A stretch of 64,000 bases of DNA from Azonexus sp. (lineage in GTDB: Bacteria > Pseudomonadota > Gammaproteobacteria > Burkholderiales > Rhodocyclaceae), in contig NZ_JAVBXX010000012.1 in assembly GCF_030824335.1 (NCBI RefSeq), positions 1-64,000 of the forward strand, in the 5' to 3' direction. This document shows, one piece after another, positions 58,057 through 64,000 of this stretch; the stretch's first letter is position 1, and every line of letters begins with the position of its first letter. The translations under genes were made by a program, and so were the position numbers. The notes beneath the pieces were generated by a model, which saw only the letters and a program-made list of their open reading frames with translations, ran no database searches and was not told the origin of the DNA.

Positions 58057-59511
58057 ATGAACCAGTCCTTGAGCCCAGCCAGCACACCGGCTGACGTAGC
58101 CCCATTCTTAGCCACGTTCGACACCCTGCCGCTGTCGCCGGCCATGCTGAGCAATCTGCAACAGCTAGCCTACCTGCAGATGACGCCTATCCAGGCCGCC
58201 AGCCTGCCGCTGGCACTGGCCGGCAACGACCTGATCGCCCAGGCCAAGACCGGTAGCGGCAAGACCGCTGCCTTCGGACTGCCACTGCTGACCAAACTGA
58301 ACCCGAAGCTGTTCTCGGTGCAGGCGCTGGTGTTGTGCCCGACGCGCGAACTGGCCGATCAGGTGACCCAGGAAATCCGCCGCCTGGCCCGCTTCGAGGA
58401 AAACATCAAGGTGCTGTCGCTGTGTGGCGGCTCGGCATTACGCAATCAGGTGACCAGTCTGGAAAACGGCGTGCATATCGTCGTCGGCACACCCGGCCGG
58501 ATCATGGACCACATGGAACGCGGCAGCCTGAAGCTCGACGCACTGACTACCCTGGTGCTCGACGAAGCCGACCGTATGCTGGACATGGGTTTCCATGACG
58601 ACATCGCCTATATCGCCAAACGCTGCCCGAAAGAACGTCAGACCCTGCTGTTTTCTGCGACCTATCCGGAAGGCATCGCCCAGCTGGCCCGCCAGTTCCT
58701 GCGCCAGCCGCAGGAAGTAAAACTGCTCGAACAGCATGGCGAAAGCAAGATTCGCCAGCGTTTCTACGAGGTCAAACACGAGGAACGCCTGGCTGCCGTG
58801 GTCAAGCTGCTCAAGCATTACCGCCCGGTCAGTGCGCTGGCTTTCTGTAATACCAAGCAGCAGTGCCGCGATCTGGTGAACGAGTTGCGCCATGCCGGCA
58901 TCCAGGCACTGACGCTGAATGGCGATCTCGAACAGCGCGAACGCGACCAGGTCCTGATCCAGTTTGCCAACCGCAGTTGCTCGGTGCTGGTGGCGACCGA
59001 TGTCGCGGCGCGCGGCCTCGACATCAGCGATCTCGAAGCAGTCATCAATGTCGACGTAACGCCCGACCCGGAAATCCACATCCACCGCATTGGCCGTACC
59101 GGCCGCGGCGATCAGGAAGGCTGGGCGCTGAGTCTGTGCAGTCACGGCGACCGGCGCCGGGTCAGCGCAATTGCCGAAGCGATGGCCTGCCAGTTGACCT
59201 GGGCCGATCTGGGCACGCTGGACAGCAGTGATAATGGAAAAGACAGCGCACCGCTGGTGCCGCCGATGTCCACGCTGCTGATGCTCGGTGGGCGCAAGGA
59301 CAAGATCCGCCCCGGTGACGTGCTCGGCGCGCTGACCGGCGATGCCGGCACCGCCGACAAATTCACCGCTGCACAAATCGGCAAGATCACTGTCACCGAC
59401 CAGAACACCTACATCGCCGTCAACCGCGACATCGCCCGCGCTGCGATCAAAAAACTGGAAGCCGGCAAGGTCAAGGGCAAGACGGTCAAGGTACGCATCC
59501 TGACCAACTGA
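58057..59511 (+). CDS. dbpA: ATP-dependent RNA helicase DbpA
   Basis: 484-residue DEAD-box helicase for late 50S ribosome assembly. Motifs: Q-motif (MTPIQAASLPL), AKTGSGKT, PTRELA, GTPGR, DEAD (LDEADRML), SAT, ARGLDI, HRIGRTGRG. The C-terminal domain (DKIRPGDVLGALTGDAG, IGKITVTDQNTYIAV) is the DbpA RNA-recognition module that targets 23S hairpin 92. ATG 58057. Followed by a GC-rich hairpin. Confidence 0.95.
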   Translation: MNQSLSPASTPADVAPFLATFDTLPLSPAMLSNLQQLAYLQMTPIQAASLPLALAGNDLIAQAKTGSGKTAAFGLPLLTKLNPKLFSVQALVLCPTRELADQVTQEIRRLARFEENIKVLSLCGGSALRNQVTSLENGVHIVVGTPGRIMDHMERGSLKLDALTTLVLDEADRMLDMGFHDDIAYIAKRCPKERQTLLFSATYPEGIAQLARQFLRQPQEVKLLEQHGESKIRQRFYEVKHEERLAAVVKLLKHYRPVSALAFCNTKQQCRDLVNELRHAGIQALTLNGDLEQRERDQVLIQFANRSCSVLVATDVAARGLDISDLEAVINVDVTPDPEIHIHRIGRTGRGDQEGWALSLCSHGDRRRVSAIAEAMACQLTWADLGTLDSSDNGKDSAPLVPPMSTLLMLGGRKDKIRPGDVLGALTGDAGTADKFTAAQIGKITVTDQNTYIAVNRDIARAAIKKLEAGKVKGKTVKVRILTN

Positions 59512-59517
59512 ATGGAA

Positions 59518-59538
59518 CGGCGGGCGCCCTGCCCGCCG
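59518..59538. terminator. Hairpin between dbpA and eamA-type gene
   Basis: CGGCGGGC / GCCCGCCG with a 5-nt loop, 6 bp beyond the dbpA stop and just before the convergent gene's end. Confidence 0.65.
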
Positions 59539-59543
59539 CTGCG

Positions 59544-60440
59544 TCAGGCTTTGCTGCGCCGGCTGACGATCAGGATGCCGACGACCACCAAGGCGGCACC
59601 GATCATCTGTTCGAGCGATATCTGCTCACCGAGCAACCACCAGCCAAACCCGATCGTCAGCATCGGGCCGATCATGCCGTACAGTGAGGCCTGACCGGCC
59701 CCCAACTGACGGATCGCGGCAGACAGGGCAAAGACCGGCACGATGGTGGCAAACACTGCCATCGCCAGTCCCCAGCCATACACCGGCAAGGGCTGAATGA
59801 ATGCGCTCAAGGGCTGAGCCGCGAAAAAATGGATCAGGGTAACCGCCGTCGACACCAGCATGGCCAGCGCTGAAAAACGCAAGGCACCAAGGCGGGCAAT
59901 CATCGGCGCACTGCCTGACAAATACAGCGCGTACGACACGCTGGACGCAAAAACCAGCGCCCCGCCGATCAGTACGCTCGCCGAATCACCCTGGCCAAGA
60001 TCGTGAATGAAGGCAAAGCCGATGCCGCTGTAACACAGCACGATGGCAAAAAACTCGCGCCGAGTGAACGTTTTGCCCTGAAAAAGCACCCCGATCAGGA
60101 TGGTCAAGGTCGGGTAGGTAAACAGGATCAAGCGCTCAAGGCCGGCAGAAATATATTCCAGCCCCCAGAAGTCCAGGATGCTGGCACCGTAATAGCCGAG
60201 GCAACCCAACAGGAAGACGCGCGCCCAATCATCCATACTGAGGTTTTGGCTGGCCTTGTGGCGCACCAGGCCGACCCACAGGAAAACCGGTAGCGAAAAA
60301 ACCATGCGCAGGGCAAGCAGCGTGATGGCATCGACACCGTAGGGATAGGCCAGCTTGATGAAGATGGCTTTCAGCGAAAAACCCAGGGCGGCCAAAAGTG
60401 CCAACCCGGCAGCGTAAGCGTTCGATTTTTCCAAAACCAT
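59544..60440 (-). CDS. EamA-family (DMT) transporter
   Basis: 298 residues with about ten membrane helices in two EamA halves (FSLKAIFIKLAYPYGVDAITLLALRMVFSLPVFL, and GAGQASLYGMIGPMLTIGFGWWLLGEQISLEQMIGAALVVVGI). Drug/metabolite exporter family; substrate unknown. Monocistronic, convergent with dbpA. No signal for a binding partner. Confidence 0.9.
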   Translation of the reverse strand: MVLEKSNAYAAGLALLAALGFSLKAIFIKLAYPYGVDAITLLALRMVFSLPVFLWVGLVRHKASQNLSMDDWARVFLLGCLGYYGASILDFWGLEYISAGLERLILFTYPTLTILIGVLFQGKTFTRREFFAIVLCYSGIGFAFIHDLGQGDSASVLIGGALVFASSVSYALYLSGSAPMIARLGALRFSALAMLVSTAVTLIHFFAAQPLSAFIQPLPVYGWGLAMAVFATIVPVFALSAAIRQLGAGQASLYGMIGPMLTIGFGWWLLGEQISLEQMIGAALVVVGILIVSRRSKA

Positions 60441-60594
60441 CCCCGAATCAATATTGGCAAAGCGCCATTAAAACGGCTATTTGACGCCTGAGCAATTGGT
60501 ATTGCCCAAACAAAGCATTCGATTCAGACAAACGCTTTGATTAGAGGATTTGAAACGAGCAGCCAAGCAATAGCATGGCTGGCTGCCGGGCTAC

Positions 60595-61215
60595 TTATTC
60601 GCCGATGACATCAGCCCCGGCGGGGGCGCTGAAACGAAACAGCGTGGCCGGCAGATTGGGATTGCGCTCGGCACGCAACAGGCGAATCCGGGTGGTCTGG
60701 CCGAAATTATCGAACAACTCCATCGCTTTCATATCCTTGCCAGCCATGCCGATGCGGACCTTTTCGAAACCGCTCTCCGTGTTTTTCGGGATGGCTTCGA
60801 CCCAGGACAAGCCTTCGGCGTCGCCCGCTTCCTTCAGCGTGAAGTTCTTTTCCAGTTCGTTACTGCCGGCCAGCAACGCGGCCGGCGAGCCACCGATGGC
60901 CTGACCGGCCCGGCGCACGGTCACTTGCTGCAGTTCCGGATCGTGAATCCAGATTTTCACGCCGTCGCCAACTACCAGTTGCGGAAAAGGTTTGAGAATT
61001 TCCCAGCGCAACTTGCCCGGCCGAAAAATGGCGAGGGTGCCCGACGAAAGTTGCGGCGGGCGACCGTTGCGGGAAACCACGGCCTGCTCGAAATCCGCCT
61101 TGTAGGTCCGCGTCTCATTGAGAAAGCCGCGCAGTTGATCAATCGCGCCAGCTTGCGCGAACAACGGCGTAGCAAGAAATATTGCGGTCAACAGGGTTTT
61201 CAGGACGTTTTTCAT
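60595..61215 (-). CDS. lolA: Outer-membrane lipoprotein carrier LolA
   Basis: 206-residue periplasmic chaperone that carries lipoproteins from LolCDE to LolB. Signal peptide (KTLLTAIFLATPLFAQA), then DQLRGFLNETRTYKADFEQ, LAIFRPGKLRWEI, GDGVKIWIHDPELQQVTV and the C-terminal FDNFGQTTRIRL are typical. Directly downstream of ftsK on the same strand (77-bp gap), the conserved arrangement. Confidence 0.93.
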   Translation of the reverse strand: MKNVLKTLLTAIFLATPLFAQAGAIDQLRGFLNETRTYKADFEQAVVSRNGRPPQLSSGTLAIFRPGKLRWEILKPFPQLVVGDGVKIWIHDPELQQVTVRRAGQAIGGSPAALLAGSNELEKNFTLKEAGDAEGLSWVEAIPKNTESGFEKVRIGMAGKDMKAMELFDNFGQTTRIRLLRAERNPNLPATLFRFSAPAGADVIGE

Positions 61216-61292
61216 GGGCCTAGCTTAGCGCAGGGTTGGCTGCTGGATTGTTGCAGGGTGTAAGCGAATGTGTGAGCAAAAGGGCAAAGCGC

Positions 61293-63587
61293 TTATTCGA
61301 CCGGTTTTTTCATCAGCACTTCACGACCGCCCCGGCCATCCATGCCCGACACCAGGCCGGCATTTTCCATGGCTTCGATCAGACGGGCTGAGCGGTTATA
61401 ACCGATGCGCAAGTGGCGCTGAACCAGCGAAATCGACGCCCGCTGGTTTTTCAGCACGATTTCGACAGCCTGATCGTAGAGCGGATCAGCTTCGGCATCG
61501 GCCGCCCCTTCGCCGCCTTCACTACCGCCCTCTTCGTCGCCGGCACTGCCATTCAAAATATCTTCAATGTATTCCGGCGCACCGGTGGCTTTCAGATGCT
61601 CGACGACACGATGCACTTCATCATCGGAAACAAAAGCGCCATGAACACGGGTCGGGTAGCCGGTGCCCGGCGCCAGGTACAGCATGTCGCCCATGCCGAG
61701 CAGCGCTTCGGCCCCCATCTGGTCGAGGATGGTACGCGAGTCGATCTTGCTGGAAACCTGGAAGGACAGCCGGGTCGGAATGTTGGCCTTGATCAGGCCG
61801 GTGATCACGTCGACCGATGGCCGCTGGGTGGCCAGCACGAGATGGATGCCGGAAGCACGAGCCTTCTGGGCCAGGCGGGCGATCTGTTCCTCGACCTTTT
61901 TGCCGACCACCATCATCAGATCGGCCAGTTCGTCGATGATGACGACGATGAACGGCATGGTCTTCAAGGGTTCCGGTGCTTCTGGCGTCAGCGTCAGCGG
62001 ATTCGGGATGTGTTCGCCTTTCTTCTCGGCGTCCCTGATCTTGCTGTTCAGGCCGGCGATGTTGCGCACGCCCATCGCCGACATCAGCTTGTAGCGCTTC
62101 TCCATCTCGGTGACGCACCAGTGCAACGCGTTGGCTGCCTGTTTCATGTCCGTGACGACCGGTGCCAGGAGATGCGGAATACCTTCGTAGATCGACAATT
62201 CGAGCATCTTGGGGTCAACCATGATCAGACGCACCTGATCCGGCTCGGCCTTGTAGAGCATCGACAGGATCATCGCATTGACCCCGACCGACTTGCCCGA
62301 ACCGGTCGTCCCGGCAACCAGCAAATGCGGCGTCTTGGCCAGATCGGCGACGACCGGCAGGCCGCTGATGTCCTTACCCAGACAAACGGTTAGCGGACTG
62401 CTCATGTCGTTGTACGGCTTGCTGGAGATGATCTCGGACAACTTGACCGTCTGCCGCTTCGGGTTCGGCAGTTCGAGCGCCATGCACGACTTGCCCGGTA
62501 CGGTTTCGACGACGCGGATCGAGACCATGGCCAGCGCGCGAGCCAGGTCGCGCGCCAGATTGACGATCTGTGCCCCCTTGACGCCGACTGCCGGTTCGAT
62601 TTCGTAACGGGTGATGACCGGACCAGGCATCGCCGCCAGCACCTTGACCTGCACACCGAAGTCGGCGAGCTTGCGTTCGATCAGGCGCGAAGTGTATTCG
62701 AGGGTTTCCGGGCTGACCGTTTCCGTAGCCGGCGGCGCCGGGTCAAGCAGGTGCAGCGGTGGCAGTTGCCCGCCGACAATCGCTTCCGGGAAAAGCACAG
62801 ACTGCTTCTCACGCTCGACCCGGGCCTCGGCCTTCTTCGACACGGGCACTTCGGGCGGCGGCGGTTCGATGATGATGATCGGTTCGTGCAGTTCAACCCG
62901 GCGCTTTTCCTCCTCGACCACCACCTCCCGCTGCTGCGCGACTTCCTTGCCGATCTGCCGGTCACGCCAGGCGTCGATGCGACCATAAGCCAGACCGGTA
63001 AGGGCTTCCAGTATCAAACCGAGTTTTTCAAAAGCCCACAACCAGGACATACCGGCAAAAGCGCTCCACCCGGCCGCCATCAGCGCCAGCAGGAACAGCG
63101 TCGCCCCGGTAAAACCCAGAACATCCCCCAACCATCGACTGATTTCCAGACCGAGCATGCCCCCGGGCACCAACGGCAACTCGGCCCCCAACGAATGAAA
63201 GCGCAGGGCTTCCAGCGCGGCGCTGGCCAGCAGCAACACGACAAACCCCGGCAAGGCCAGGTAAGGCGATGGCAAGGCAGTGCTGCCATCGGAATGCAGC
63301 TTGCGGAACCCCCACCAGACAAACATGCCAAGCAAAACAACCCACCACCAAGCAGAAACGCCAAAAACATACAGCAACAAATCGGATACCCAGGCGCCAG
63401 CCTTGCCCGCCGGATTTTGCAGGGCATGGCCGCCCACGGCATGCGACCAACCGGCGTCGCCGCGATGAAAGCCCCACAACGCCATGATCAGGAAGACGGC
63501 CAGCGCCCCCACACCCAACCAGCGCGATTCCTGCAGCAGGCTACCGATTTTGTCCGGCATTGGACTGTGGTCGTTTCGTTTGGCCAT
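61293..63587 (-). CDS. ftsK: DNA translocase FtsK
   Basis: 764 residues: four N-terminal membrane helices (about 25-180), a short linker, the RecA-like motor with Walker [17 protein letters not shown], Walker [39 protein letters not shown], and a C-terminal gamma domain ([35 protein letters not shown]). It pumps chromosome ends to the septum for XerCD recombination. The linker is shorter than in E. coli FtsK (SpoIIIE-length). Reads towards lolA; divergent from trxB. Confidence 0.95.
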   Translation of the reverse strand: MAKRNDHSPMPDKIGSLLQESRWLGVGALAVFLIMALWGFHRGDAGWSHAVGGHALQNPAGKAGAWVSDLLLYVFGVSAWWWVVLLGMFVWWGFRKLHSDGSTALPSPYLALPGFVVLLLASAALEALRFHSLGAELPLVPGGMLGLEISRWLGDVLGFTGATLFLLALMAAGWSAFAGMSWLWAFEKLGLILEALTGLAYGRIDAWRDRQIGKEVAQQREVVVEEEKRRVELHEPIIIIEPPPPEVPVSKKAEARVEREKQSVLFPEAIVGGQLPPLHLLDPAPPATETVSPETLEYTSRLIERKLADFGVQVKVLAAMPGPVITRYEIEPAVGVKGAQIVNLARDLARALAMVSIRVVETVPGKSCMALELPNPKRQTVKLSEIISSKPYNDMSSPLTVCLGKDISGLPVVADLAKTPHLLVAGTTGSGKSVGVNAMILSMLYKAEPDQVRLIMVDPKMLELSIYEGIPHLLAPVVTDMKQAANALHWCVTEMEKRYKLMSAMGVRNIAGLNSKIRDAEKKGEHIPNPLTLTPEAPEPLKTMPFIVVIIDELADLMMVVGKKVEEQIARLAQKARASGIHLVLATQRPSVDVITGLIKANIPTRLSFQVSSKIDSRTILDQMGAEALLGMGDMLYLAPGTGYPTRVHGAFVSDDEVHRVVEHLKATGAPEYIEDILNGSAGDEEGGSEGGEGAADAEADPLYDQAVEIVLKNQRASISLVQRHLRIGYNRSARLIEAMENAGLVSGMDGRGGREVLMKKPVE

Positions 63588-63722
63588 CGGCTTTCCCTTC
63601 AGCCGATTTCAGGATGGATAAAATCGGCGTAAATCATTACGAGTCATACAGTTAGCATGGAATTATAAACTGCTTTAATAGATTGGTTACGATCCTCGAC
63701 AAAACGATGATCCATAAGGACG

Positions 63723-63728
63723 TTATAA
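63723..63728 (+). promoter_or_regulatory. Likely trxB -10 element
   Basis: TATAAT-like box (GTTATAAT) 30 bp before the trxB start, with AGGAAAA as RBS between. The -35 is uncertain. The ftsK-trxB gap (63588-63758) otherwise shows no gene. Confidence 0.5.

Positions 63729-64000
<272 letters not shown>

Overview
The window reads as chromosomal DNA of a betaproteobacterium of the Rhodocyclaceae, close to Dechloromonas/Azonexus. The grounds are high GC, betaproteobacterial families (DUF2863, DUF934, the yciB-yciI-bolA-ppiC cluster, the ftsK-lolA pair) and the style of the biotin and sulfur genes. This is inferred from gene content, not from a search. No rRNA, tRNA or CRISPR array was recognised.

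Layout. 1-11.4 kb is core: acnB (cut by the left edge), tal with a cluster of DnaA-box-like sites upstream, an HDOD protein, tRNA-modification genes (dusC, trmB-like), a PIN nuclease, dps, yaaA, a ClpX paralogue, a DUF2863 protein, bioA and an RHH/PIN toxin-antitoxin pair. 11.5-20.06 kb is a Mu-like transposable element with inverted ends and a 4-5 bp target duplication. It has repressor, Ner-like, MuA, MuB, GemA, Gam and Mor genes and no identifiable head, tail, portal, large terminase or lysis gene; two unknown cargo genes follow the repressor. It sits exactly at the stop codon of a small ankyrin gene. 20-31 kb holds a SagB-like nitroreductase/ankyrin pair, a flavodoxin, the overlapping bioF-bioH-bioC-bioD operon, an HD-GYP/Hpt signalling pair, yciB-yciI-bolA-ppiC and a solitary NosD.

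31.1-40.7 kb is one coherent light/singlet-oxygen response locus. An eight-gene overlapping operon (FAD oxidoreductase, DUF1365, Cfa-type methyltransferase, chalcone-isomerase-like, MFS, DUF3833 lipoprotein, SDR, NTF2-like) diverges from a CarH/LitR-type B12 MerR regulator followed by DUF2256 and an FeS photolyase. The shared intergenic region has five TTTGTC/GACAAA copies. The set resembles the singlet-oxygen/furan-fatty-acid genes of Rhodobacter sphaeroides, there under RpoE/ChrR.

40.78-44.30 kb is an AT-richer island with one exported Sel1/ankyrin protein, flanked by exact 34-bp direct repeats that copy the 3' end of cysB. Then come cysB and the divergent cysI-DUF934-cysH assimilatory sulfate reduction genes, small stress proteins, a single-polypeptide fusion of a CRP-like sensor, acetate kinase and PduL phosphotransacylase, a BvgS-like hybrid kinase with a PAS-GAF partner, dbpA, an EamA transporter, lolA, ftsK and the start of trxB.

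A palindrome with core TTGCGGTCGACCGCAA recurs through the core DNA: 15 loci carry at least TGCGGTCGAC on one strand. None was seen inside the two mobile regions, so it appears to be a resident genome signature.
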